From positions 1 to 44,707 of the forward strand of contig NZ_MUNF01000178.1 of NCBI RefSeq assembly GCF_002154555.1: a stretch of DNA of 44,707 nucleotides, written 5' to 3'. The position numbers were made by a program, and so were the translations under genes. The DNA comes from Streptomyces murinus. GTDB taxonomy: Bacteria > Actinomycetota > Actinomycetes > Streptomycetales > Streptomycetaceae. Positions within the stretch are counted from its first letter, which is position 1, and each line of letters begins with the position of its first letter. The notes under the pieces are model-generated. The model saw nothing but the letters and a program-made list of their open reading frames with translations, was not told the DNA's origin and searched no databases. This document shows positions 15,777 to 23,483 of this stretch, piece after piece.

Positions 15777-16038
15777 CCTGCGGCTTCCGGGCGGCCCGAC
15801 CTAGTGCTGCCTGGGGAGAAGTGGCTCCGACCCGCGCTGTGGCTGCGGCCTCCTCGAACCTGTCGACCGCAAGAAGGACGGCCGACTGTGCCGTCGTGAT
15901 GTGCTCGGATCTCGGAGTCTTGTCAGAATCGGCGTTCCCGTCCGTCTTCCCGAGGGACTCATATGTGCGCCTGTACGTGGGGGCCCGAGGTGAAGACCTT
16001 GAGCCCACACGTACCGTGTCGGGCTGTCCGAGTCGCTG
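15777..16038. other. Left edge of the island, no supportable gene
   Basis: Frames on both strands are open but show neither host-like codon bias nor ribosome sites nor recognisable motifs. The stretch probably holds degraded sequence of the integrated element. Confidence 0.5.
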
Positions 16039-16215
16039 CTACGGATTCAAGTGGGCCGGTGAAGGGCCCGGATCTCTTTCGAGTTCGACGGTGTACAGGG
16101 GCTCCTCCTCCATCTCCAGGAGGCGCGTCGACTCAGTCGTCGCAATCCGGTATTGACGGCCGACGCGTATGACGGAACAGGGGAAGGCGCTTTCACGGAC
16201 CAGTCGGCGTCGGTG
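16039..16215 (-). pseudogene. Fragment of a small excisionase-like HTH protein
   Basis: The frame encodes LVRESAFPCSVIRVGRQYRI followed by a short Leu/Met/Glu-rich helix and ends at 16039. This resembles the second half of MerR/excisionase-type winged-helix proteins of actinobacterial integrative elements, in which a helix ending FPC is followed by a VxRVGxxYR wing. The first half with the recognition turn cannot be found in any frame upstream, and no start with a ribosome site is present, so it looks truncated or frameshifted. Its place next to the left repeat suits a decayed integration module. Confidence 0.4.
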
Positions 16216-16243
16216 AAGCTGAGCTGCCTGACACCTGGGCGTT

Positions 16244-17011
16244 TCACCGCCGCCTGGTACGACGCCGTAGTGGCAGAGCGCCGATGGGTCGCCTTCGCCT
16301 GGAGCGTCGGGCATGCCCGACGACTTCGTTCGGCCTGAGGCGATCGGTCAGGCTATCGAGTACTTCCTCTCCCCACTGTGTTGTGGATGCCTGGACGTGT
16401 GGTGACGCGTTCAGATCGGCCGCCCCTCCAGGACGGATAACCTCCGGTTCGAAGTCTGTGTGCGGTGCCGAGTGGTCGGTGAGTCTGCCCGTCATCGCGC
16501 GGTGGTCCTCCCCCGCGATCTCCTCCAAGTAGGCGGAAGGAGCAGCCTCTCGTGCTGCCGCGCGGGCGAAGTGCCAGCCGCTGCCGCATGCTGTTCTGAT
16601 CAAAGCCTCGACCGGGCACGGTGATTCGGGATCCATGGTCCGCAGTTCTTCCAGCAGAGCAAGGGCCATCTCCGCCTCTACGCCGGATCGGTCGATGTGC
16701 ACCCGATCGCAGATTCGATAGGCCGTGCCGCTCAACCGTGGTGGGGCCAACCAGATCGCCAGGAGCTGCCAGGGACCCTGCAGTGTGACTTCAGCGCCGG
16801 CCGCTCGGAGTGTCTGCTGCCACACCGTTGTGGCGATCTGTGCGTCGGCGTTTGGACCGTACAGCGCGTCATGGGCTCCGGGGGGACACGACTGGATCGG
16901 TTCGCCGTTCTTCTCTGTGGTGGCAGTCGGTAGTACTCCTTCGTTGAAGTGAGGATTCTCGAAGTGGCGGATGACTGCGGCGAACGCACCGCGGGACAGC
17001 GGACAGTTCAT
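16244..17011 (-). CDS. Uncharacterised protein in the island
   Basis: A 255-residue protein that I do not recognise. It has no signal peptide or membrane span. The middle is helical (AEMALALLEELRTMD, then RTACGSGWHFARAAAREAA) and is followed by DHRAMTGRLTDHSAPHTDFE. The last 25 residues are unusually Arg-rich (RRSRRRRPIGALPLRRR) and may be a frameshifted or read-through tail. The ATG at 17011 has GGGAGAA 6 bases upstream. It lies 74 bases downstream of the 50-residue peptide gene on the same strand and is divergent from the SARP regulator, which makes it a candidate target of that regulator. Confidence 0.6.
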   Translation of the reverse strand: MNCPLSRGAFAAVIRHFENPHFNEGVLPTATTEKNGEPIQSCPPGAHDALYGPNADAQIATTVWQQTLRAAGAEVTLQGPWQLLAIWLAPPRLSGTAYRICDRVHIDRSGVEAEMALALLEELRTMDPESPCPVEALIRTACGSGWHFARAAAREAAPSAYLEEIAGEDHRAMTGRLTDHSAPHTDFEPEVIRPGGAADLNASPHVQASTTQWGEEVLDSLTDRLRPNEVVGHARRSRRRRPIGALPLRRRTRRR

Positions 17012-17085
17012 TACTGTTCTCCCTCGGCATCCGGGAGTGACCCGGATGCCGATGAGTAGGGATGTGGTCACAGTGCCGAGGTGTC

Positions 17086-17238
17086 TCAGCCGGTCTTCGA
17101 CGGCGGAACCGACGCCGCGGCCGGCGGCGTCGTGACGCTCTGGGGCTGTCCCTTGCGCGCGGTTCGGCGCTCGGTGGGAGGGAAGCCTCCGGACTGCAAG
17201 AGACGGCTTCCCCGGCGGCTGTGCTGACGGTTGGTCAT
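17086..17238 (-). CDS. Small 50-residue basic peptide, divergent from the SARP gene
   Basis: A short ORF with GAAAGG 8 bases before its ATG. The N-terminal half is basic and polar (MTNRQHSRRGSRLLQSGG); the C-terminal half is Pro/Ser/Thr/Ala-rich with no cysteine or hydrophobic span. It could be a peptide effector, a precursor peptide or an antitoxin-like partner of the following 255-residue protein; nothing in the sequence decides between these. The ribosome site and its position between the two larger genes support it being real. A start 33 bases upstream lacks a comparable site. Confidence 0.45.
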   Translation of the reverse strand: MTNRQHSRRGSRLLQSGGFPPTERRTARKGQPQSVTTPPAAASVPPSKTG

Positions 17239-17334
17239 GGGTGTGACCTTTCGATGGGTGGGGGCCGACATCGCCTTGCGCGGCGAGCGGCTGACGCCAT
17301 CGTGCCCGGCCGGCGTGGAGTGCCGTGGCCCCGA

Positions 17335-17367
17335 ATCTGAGGGAGATCTGAGCCTGATCTGAAGTCG
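17335..17367. promoter_or_regulatory. Triple direct repeat with 11-bp period, SARP-type operator
   Basis: ATCTGA occurs at 17335, 17346 and 17357, exactly one helical turn apart. Direct repeats with 11-bp period on one DNA face, next to or overlapping the -35 position, are the hallmark of SARP binding sites. A TAGAAG -10 candidate lies at 17386-17391, giving a -35 position that abuts the third repeat, and the SARP-type regulator starts at 17470. Autoregulation is the simplest reading; control of the divergent small genes is also possible. Confidence 0.5.
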
Positions 17368-17469
17368 TGCACGGGCCCGAGGGTGTAGAAGGTGCTCCGG
17401 ACACGCGCAGAATCAGGAGTGCCGTTCAGGTGGCGGTGACTGCTTGAGGTGTGTGGGAGGGGAAAGAGC

Positions 17470-20214
17470 GTGGAGGGGCGCGTACTCGGCCTGATCCGTG
17501 TAGAAGGATCAAACGGTGAAGGGATTTCCGGCGCTGGGAAGGCGGCTGCGCTGTTCGGACTACTGGTGACATCGCCAGGGTGCCGGTGTACAACCGGGGA
17601 AGTCTCCGAGGCTCTTTGGGCCGGCACGAGATATTCGCGGGACCGCGTGTATCGGGTCATGTCGGATCTGAGAGAGGAGTTGGGGGAGCGAGTCGTCCCG
17701 CGGATCAAGTCGGGGATCTGTTCGATTGTCATTCCGGATGAGAGTGTCGATCTTTTTCGTTTTCGTGCAGGGGTGCGGAAGGCCGCTCGCCTTCCGCCGG
17801 TGGAAAAGTTCGAGCAACTGTGTGCCGCGTTGGAGGAATGGTCCGATAGTGAGCCGTTGTGCGGATTGCCAGATGAAACGTTCGGGACGCGAAAGTCTGA
17901 CTTGCGAGAGGAATGGATGGATGCTGTCCATTCCCAGTTGGAGGCGGCACTGGAGGCCGATGAAGAGAAATGGCTGCGTGCGGAGACGGCGAAACTTTTT
18001 GAACGCATACCGGAGCGAGACTGGATCTTTGGGTTCTATCTGGCTGTCCATGGCCGGGAGTTGGGGCACGTGGCGCGGGAAAGACTGATCAAGCGGTGGG
18101 TGAAGCGCTACGGGGCTCCTGACCCGAACTCCGACCTGCAGGACGTCATCTACGAGCTGCGTGGTACTCCGCGTCGTACACGCGGAACGTCCCTTCGGCC
18201 TGTTCCGAACCAGTTACCCCCGGGCAAGCTGAGACCCTTCGGGCGTGACGCGTTGATTCGTGATCTCCAAGAGGTCGTGAAGGAGCGACAAGATGCGAAC
18301 AGGCCGACGTTGATCGTGCTCAGGGGGCTGGCCGGCATCGGGAAGAGCACGGTGGCACTCCGGCTGGCGGACGCATTGCGGGACAGATTCCCGGACGGGG
18401 TTCTTCATAACAATCTCCGAGGATTCGCCGGCGGCGATGTGACGCCTGCCGACCCCGAGGAGATTCTGGACCAGTTCCTGGCGGCCTTGTCGCCTCGTAC
18501 CCGTGCGACGGGCCTGGACGGCAAGAGCGCCGCCCTGCGTACGGTGCTGGCCGACAGGTCGGTGCTCATGGTGCTCGACGACGCGGTGAATGCCGCGCAG
18601 GTTCGTCCGTTGTTGCCAGGCTGCGGCGCCAGCGCGGTGATCGTTACGAGCCGCAAGGCCCTCGGGGAACTGGGCGCCGGGCAGGACGCGCACTTCTGCA
18701 CGGTGGGCTCGCTGGGCGACGACGCCGCCGCCGCAATTCTTCTGGAGCGCCTTCACGCACCGGAACAGGAAGCCCGTCGCTATTTCGTCAGCGAACTGGT
18801 CGAGTTGTGTGATCGTCACCCGCTGGCACTCACGGTGGTCGCCCGGCGGCTCGAGCACCGCTCGCTACAGGGCATCAGCGCCCTCGTGCGCGACCTCAGG
18901 GAGGAGAAGGACAAACTGGATGTCCTGCATTTCCCCGAAGAGGATTTGTCAGTGCGGATGGCGCTGGCCTGCTCCGAACGTGCGCTGTCCGATGCGGCAC
19001 GCCGTCTTCTATGGCAGTTGGCAGTTCACCCCGGCCCCAGTATCTGTTGGGACGCCGTTATGGACCTCGACCCGGCAGGTGAGCCGACCCGTGCCGACCG
19101 GGCCGTGGAGGAACTCGTGGCAGCCAGTCTGGTGGAGTTCCGATCGGACCGCTACAGCCTTCACGACCTGGTACGCGCCTTCGCGCGCCACGAGATCGAT
19201 CCAGGCGTCGACGGGCCACGGAGGGATTTCGAAGAGGCCACTGTACGGCAGGTCCTGGAACACCAGTTGCAGAATGTCCGAGCCTGCGACAGGCTGCTCG
19301 ACCGGTATCGGACACTTCCTGTCGGTGACCCGGACGCAGTGCGCGTGTGCGTGCCCGAAAACCTCGCACATGCCATGACCCTGCTGGACGCCGAGTACGA
19401 CGCCGTCCAGCTTGGTATTCAACTGGCCTACCAAAAGGGGCTGGAGCTCTACACATGGCTGCTGCCGATGGCGTTGGTCACCTATCAGTGGTGCCGCCAC
19501 CGCCTGGGCGACGCGCTGCGCGGGCTGGCGTCTGCCAGAGAGGCGGCCGAGGGCGTTGCTGCTCCCGTGGACTGTGCCATGGTCTACCGCATGCTGGCCG
19601 GCACTCACTGGCGGCTGGAAGAGTTCGAGATGGCCGCGGCTCAATTGCAGCGGGCTGTACTGCTGAGCAGGCAGGACGACAGTGAGAGCGGTCGGCTGAG
19701 CCTTGCCCGTTCCCTTCACACGCTCGCCCTCACTCTCCGCAAGCAGGGGAATGGAGCAGCGGCGGAGGGACACCACAGAGAGGCTCTGGAGCTGTACCGG
19801 ATGCTGCCCGACCCCAGTGGCGAGGCGGCGGCGCTGAACGGCATCGGCACCCTTCATCACGACCGAGGGGAGGACGACGAAGCGCTCCGTCTGTGCGAGG
19901 AAGCCCTTCGCGTGGTCGGGGCGGCTGATCCGAGGGGCAAGGCTGACGTGCTGTACACCCTCGCTGAGATCCGTCTCTCCCGTTCCGAGCGGACCGAGGC
20001 GCTCAACCTGTACCGGCAGGCGTATGAGATCTTCCGCGAACTGGAACATTGGCATGACGAGAGCAAGCTCCTGTGGCGCTACGCCGATGCCTTGGTGGCG
20101 GTCGGCCGCTCGCACGAGGCGGTGCAAGCTCTGGAACGAGTCCTCGTGCTGCGCGAGCGCATGGGCGGCGACGGCACGCGGGAGGTACGGGACCGCCTGG
20201 AGAAGTTGCGGTGA
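17470..20214 (+). CDS. SARP-type regulator with NB-ARC and TPR domains (AfsR-like STAND protein)
   Basis: A 914-residue signal-transduction ATPase. The N-terminus (residues 5-95) is an OmpR/SARP winged helix with RDRVYRVMSDLREELG, followed by a helical BTAD-like region to about 225. The NB-ARC module has Walker A GLAGIGKST (residues 286-294), Walker B SVLMVLDDAV, and a sensor-like VIVTSRK. After a winged-helix linker (YSLHDLVRAFARHE) come C-terminal TPR-type repeats (about 640-910). I chose GTG 17470 because GGGAGGGGAAAG precedes it; GTG 17449 is an alternative. Parts of 17650-18060 are lower in GC than neighbouring genes. It may sense a ligand and switch transcription, or act as an NLR-like component of the defence island. 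Confidence 0.88.
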   Translation: MEGRVLGLIRVEGSNGEGISGAGKAAALFGLLVTSPGCRCTTGEVSEALWAGTRYSRDRVYRVMSDLREELGERVVPRIKSGICSIVIPDESVDLFRFRAGVRKAARLPPVEKFEQLCAALEEWSDSEPLCGLPDETFGTRKSDLREEWMDAVHSQLEAALEADEEKWLRAETAKLFERIPERDWIFGFYLAVHGRELGHVARERLIKRWVKRYGAPDPNSDLQDVIYELRGTPRRTRGTSLRPVPNQLPPGKLRPFGRDALIRDLQEVVKERQDANRPTLIVLRGLAGIGKSTVALRLADALRDRFPDGVLHNNLRGFAGGDVTPADPEEILDQFLAALSPRTRATGLDGKSAALRTVLADRSVLMVLDDAVNAAQVRPLLPGCGASAVIVTSRKALGELGAGQDAHFCTVGSLGDDAAAAILLERLHAPEQEARRYFVSELVELCDRHPLALTVVARRLEHRSLQGISALVRDLREEKDKLDVLHFPEEDLSVRMALACSERALSDAARRLLWQLAVHPGPSICWDAVMDLDPAGEPTRADRAVEELVAASLVEFRSDRYSLHDLVRAFARHEIDPGVDGPRRDFEEATVRQVLEHQLQNVRACDRLLDRYRTLPVGDPDAVRVCVPENLAHAMTLLDAEYDAVQLGIQLAYQKGLELYTWLLPMALVTYQWCRHRLGDALRGLASAREAAEGVAAPVDCAMVYRMLAGTHWRLEEFEMAAAQLQRAVLLSRQDDSESGRLSLARSLHTLALTLRKQGNGAAAEGHHREALELYRMLPDPSGEAAALNGIGTLHHDRGEDDEALRLCEEALRVVGAADPRGKADVLYTLAEIRLSRSERTEALNLYRQAYEIFRELEHWHDESKLLWRYADALVAVGRSHEAVQALERVLVLRERMGGDGTREVRDRLEKLR

Positions 20215-20570
20215 GGCGGTCTCTCCTCTGTCGGCGGAGCGCCGTGAACACTTCACATGGCGAGCGAAGCGAATTCGTCCTGGAGCGTGGCGAGAAGGCT
20301 TGGGCCCGGGACTGCCTGTTCCGGAATGGCACGTCCCGATCACCTGTTGTACGAGGGCAAGTCTCGCAGGATGAGCTGAGCCCGGAACAGGTGACGGCGG
20401 CCGGGGCTTCCTTGGTGAGGGTGGAGTCGGCGAGTTGTGCATCCACCGAAAATCGGAGCGAGCCGTGGCGAACGAGGTTGTCGGCGGGCTCGTGACCGGG
20501 CCCGCCGGGGGGACATGGGTATGGGCTCACGTGATGTGGAGGTCCGGTGTGTCCAGTGGAGCTGGAGCGT
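20215..20570. other. 356-bp gap between convergent genes
   Basis: No supportable gene. It contains a perfect 10-bp inverted repeat, CCTGTTCCGG at 20315-20324 and CCGGAACAGG at 20382-20391, around a 57-base loop, and a terminator-like hairpin at 20483-20506. A 40-codon frame from an ATG at 20254 lies across the left arm but lacks host-like codon use. Confidence 0.5.
20483..20506. terminator. Hairpin between the SARP gene and the pPIWI-RE operon
   Basis: GGCGGGC pairs with GCCCGCC around a 10-base loop, extendable by one C-G pair. It sits 65 bases beyond the end of the leftward operon and 270 bases beyond the SARP stop. No T-run is present, so it is a candidate only. Confidence 0.4.
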
Positions 20571-23483
20571 TCATGATGTGATCGCTCCGAGGTCGAACGA
20601 GAGCTGTACAGCTCCGTCGTCATCGTCCGGCTCTGATGGTTGGTCCTGGGTGGTCGGGAGGACGTACTCGGAGGCCTTGCGGGCCAGGTGGAGGGGGAGA
20701 GGCAGAGCGAGCAGAGGATCACGACCGGGAGACTGGCGCAGCCGATGAGTGAGAGCCGCCCATAGTTCGGGATCGTCTTCGGGGCCGCTTGCGGCGACGG
20801 TGATCTCCAGAAAGGCGGGGTTCCAGGCCAATTTGCCGGTGTCGATGGTGATGCCGGTCTTCTCACCGTGAGCGTAAGAGCGCAGAGCCCAGCGCGATGC
20901 CTTGACGGATACCCCTGAACCGGGGCCCGCTTTCTCGCTCGTGCTGCCGAACACCCGATGCCGTTGGTCGCAGCCGGGTGGCTTCCACAGGCCGGTCGGG
21001 ATGCCGAACCTCCTGTTCTTCGTGCCGGTGTCGGCCTCGGCGTCCTCCCCGTGGCCCCACCATTGGGGTGTTTCAGTGCCGGAATGGTCCCGGACACGGA
21101 CCACGCGGAGGCCGGGGCCTTGAAGGGCGACTCGCTGCGCCTGTTGGCCGTGCAGTTGGATCACATCCGGCTGAATGTGGCTGTTCTGCAACCACGGCCA
21201 CAGTTGCCGGGTGTTCTGCGCGTGAAGCAGTAGAAGTGTGGAGCGGTCGCGTAGGTTGAACAGGATCTCCTGGATCGTGGACGCCAGAGCACTGCGGCGC
21301 CGTTCGATACGACTGCCCGGGGCCGTGCCACCCTCGAAGCCGGTGTCTTCTTCTGCGTCGTCCAGGTTGCCCGGCTCGGACGGATCATCCGTGTTCCACT
21401 CGGAAGACTCCACGCTGTCCTCCGCCGTGGGCAGTTCGGCGGATTCCGCCAGGCGAATCAGAAGCTCGGCGTACGGCACCCATGCGCCAGACCGGTAGTC
21501 CCAGCCGGTGATCCGTTCGATGGCAGGCGCGGTGGGGCGGATGCGTACGGCGATCGGCACGAGGTCTGCCTGCCGGGTCGGTCCATCGCGCCGCCGTCTC
21601 ACCAGCCACAGTGCTGCGTACTGCATATCGTCCGGGACGACCGGGCCGAGACGGTGGTCGGGCACGGCGCGATGGCCGAGTTGGCGCAGGCCGTCCATCC
21701 AACAGGCCTCGAACTTCTTCGCCCGAGTCGTCTCGGCGTTCGAGAATCTGGAGGCCGCTAGCCGGGGATTCACCACGAACTGCGTCACCCGTCCGGCGTC
21801 TCTGAATCCCAACCGCAGGGCGAACTTGGGGTCGGCCGAGCGTGGTGAGTACGCGTCCTTGTGGTGGATCTCGACAAGTGCCAGCGTGACCCGGTTTTTG
21901 GCCGGAGCCTCGGGCAGCCGACGCACGACCTGCTCACGGCGAGCCGCGAGAGCGGTGCGCAGCACGCTGGTCCGCACATGGCCGTCGGCAGGGAATGACA
22001 GGCCGTCGGCGAGTTCACCGACGGCGGTCAGGTGTAGCTCTACCGTCAGCTCGGGAGTTTGCCAGGAGAGGGTCTCGTCTGTTCCGTCCCCTGTCTGGCC
22101 CTGCCGTGTGACGTCCACCTTCTCCGGGAGGCCGAGCACGGTCCGGAGGGCGAGCACGCCGGCATCCCGGTTGGGCTGGGTGAGCCAGAGGAACTCCAGT
22201 CGCAATGGCTCGCCTTCGAGGGCGCCGGCCACTTCTCGGCGCAGGGCCGCAGTCTCCTCCGCGTCCCGGGCCTCGGGCCCCTTCTGACTCTTCCGCGTGC
22301 TTCGTCGCGAGTTCAGGTAGCGGTCCGCCCGTACCTGGTCGGGTGCCCGGACCAGGCCTTCGGGCAGTGCCTGTTCGAACCACTCCATAAGCGGTACACG
22401 GTCGCCCGGCATGAGCCCAGGTTTTACGCCGTGGGAGCCCATCGACGTGCTGTGCACCACCGCGGCGGCGACAGGCCCCGTCCGTTCCAGCCAGTCCACC
22501 GGGCTGCGCAGGAGCTCGCCCGGTTCCGGGAGCGGCCGACGGAGTCGTAACCGGGTGAGCATGCCGTTCGGGCCACCGGACTCCCAGATCCGGGCGCCGA
22601 CTGTGTGGTCGTAAGCGAGGCGTCCCACGGAGAAGCGGGCGGCGGGCCGGCCTTCCTGACCGTCACCGATCCATGGGGCGTCTGCGAGCAGATAGACGGA
22701 CGCCGCTCGACGGGGCGGGAGGTACAGGCCGTTTCGGCCGGTACGAGTCGCCCATCGCCGGACTCCGGAGCGCACATGGATCTGGGGGGCCGGGGAGAAG
22801 GGGACGGTCTGGAGTGTCACGGTCAGCAGCGCCGAGAACCACCAGACCGTTCCGTTCTGGTCGTCGTAACGATCGGGAGGCCAGGAGAGCAGTTCGGCGC
22901 CCCGGTCGGAGGGTCGACGAGCCACCCCGCGAAAGGTGAGAGAGCCGCCCTGGTAGGTGAACGGGTCCGGACGTCCCAGCACCATGTCGGCGATCGCGTC
23001 GGGCAACAGCTGGTAGAGCCGGTCCTCCGGAACGGCCGTGCCGCTCGGCGTCGTGGTCCTGGAGAGCATGGGGACATCCTGTTTCTCCCATTGCAGTTCG
23101 CCGAACCGCAGATCACGTAGCGCTTTGCGTACCTCCAGGCGATGCTCGGGTTCTGGCCGCAGGTCCTGTACCCAGGTGGTCAGCAATGCTGAAAGGACGT
23201 CCTGGGGAATCGGTGTGCGGGCATAGAGCCAAGGCTCGTCCCGGGTGACGTCGATCCATTTCGCCACCGACACCACTTCGGGGGCCAGTGCCTGGAGGAG
23301 TGCGTTCAAGCGTCCGACCGGCACGGCGTGGCAGGTGCCCGGTCTCCGCAGTCCCAGCCGGTACAGATCGAGGAGACGCTTGCGATGGAATTCGGGAAGG
23401 GACAACGTTTGGTAAGCGACGGTCCAAGCGGCCTCTGCGACTGGGGTGTAGCGGGCGAGGCGGATGGCGTCGTAGCGGATCAT
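20571..23483 (-). CDS. PIWI protein of the pPIWI-RE class
   Basis: A 970-residue protein, last gene of the four-gene operon. The C-terminal third has the layout of a prokaryotic PIWI/RNase H fold: LALVEIHHKDAY (about residue 535), a long helical segment with STIQEILFNLRDRSTLLLL, strands including WNPAFLEITVAA, and near the end LALPLPLHLARKASEYVL, which recalls the terminal P-x-P-x-H-x-A-x-x motif of PIWI domains. The N-terminal half would correspond to the pPIWI-RE accessory X domain. pPIWI-RE proteins were proposed on comparative grounds to drive RNA-guided or R-loop-directed restriction together with a DinG-like helicase and a REase, the very genes found here. I cannot tell by eye whether the catalytic residues are intact. 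It overlaps the helicase stop by 4 bases. Confidence 0.78.
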   Translation of the reverse strand: MIRYDAIRLARYTPVAEAAWTVAYQTLSLPEFHRKRLLDLYRLGLRRPGTCHAVPVGRLNALLQALAPEVVSVAKWIDVTRDEPWLYARTPIPQDVLSALLTTWVQDLRPEPEHRLEVRKALRDLRFGELQWEKQDVPMLSRTTTPSGTAVPEDRLYQLLPDAIADMVLGRPDPFTYQGGSLTFRGVARRPSDRGAELLSWPPDRYDDQNGTVWWFSALLTVTLQTVPFSPAPQIHVRSGVRRWATRTGRNGLYLPPRRAASVYLLADAPWIGDGQEGRPAARFSVGRLAYDHTVGARIWESGGPNGMLTRLRLRRPLPEPGELLRSPVDWLERTGPVAAAVVHSTSMGSHGVKPGLMPGDRVPLMEWFEQALPEGLVRAPDQVRADRYLNSRRSTRKSQKGPEARDAEETAALRREVAGALEGEPLRLEFLWLTQPNRDAGVLALRTVLGLPEKVDVTRQGQTGDGTDETLSWQTPELTVELHLTAVGELADGLSFPADGHVRTSVLRTALAARREQVVRRLPEAPAKNRVTLALVEIHHKDAYSPRSADPKFALRLGFRDAGRVTQFVVNPRLAASRFSNAETTRAKKFEACWMDGLRQLGHRAVPDHRLGPVVPDDMQYAALWLVRRRRDGPTRQADLVPIAVRIRPTAPAIERITGWDYRSGAWVPYAELLIRLAESAELPTAEDSVESSEWNTDDPSEPGNLDDAEEDTGFEGGTAPGSRIERRRSALASTIQEILFNLRDRSTLLLLHAQNTRQLWPWLQNSHIQPDVIQLHGQQAQRVALQGPGLRVVRVRDHSGTETPQWWGHGEDAEADTGTKNRRFGIPTGLWKPPGCDQRHRVFGSTSEKAGPGSGVSVKASRWALRSYAHGEKTGITIDTGKLAWNPAFLEITVAASGPEDDPELWAALTHRLRQSPGRDPLLALPLPLHLARKASEYVLPTTQDQPSEPDDDDGAVQLSFDLGAITS

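Noticed and set aside
15801..16010. 69-codon minus-strand frame at the left edge of the island
   Set aside because: Arg/Ser/Pro-rich shadow-like composition, no ribosome site and no recognised motif.
20254..20390. 40-codon plus-strand frame in the gap after the SARP gene
   Set aside because: No ribosome site, mixed codon use and no hydrophobic or conserved segment; better explained as spacer around an inverted repeat.
20571..23483. Classical long Argonaute (PAZ-MID-PIWI)
   Set aside because: No MID-type Y-K-Q-K motif was found, and the helicase and REase partners point to the pPIWI-RE class.
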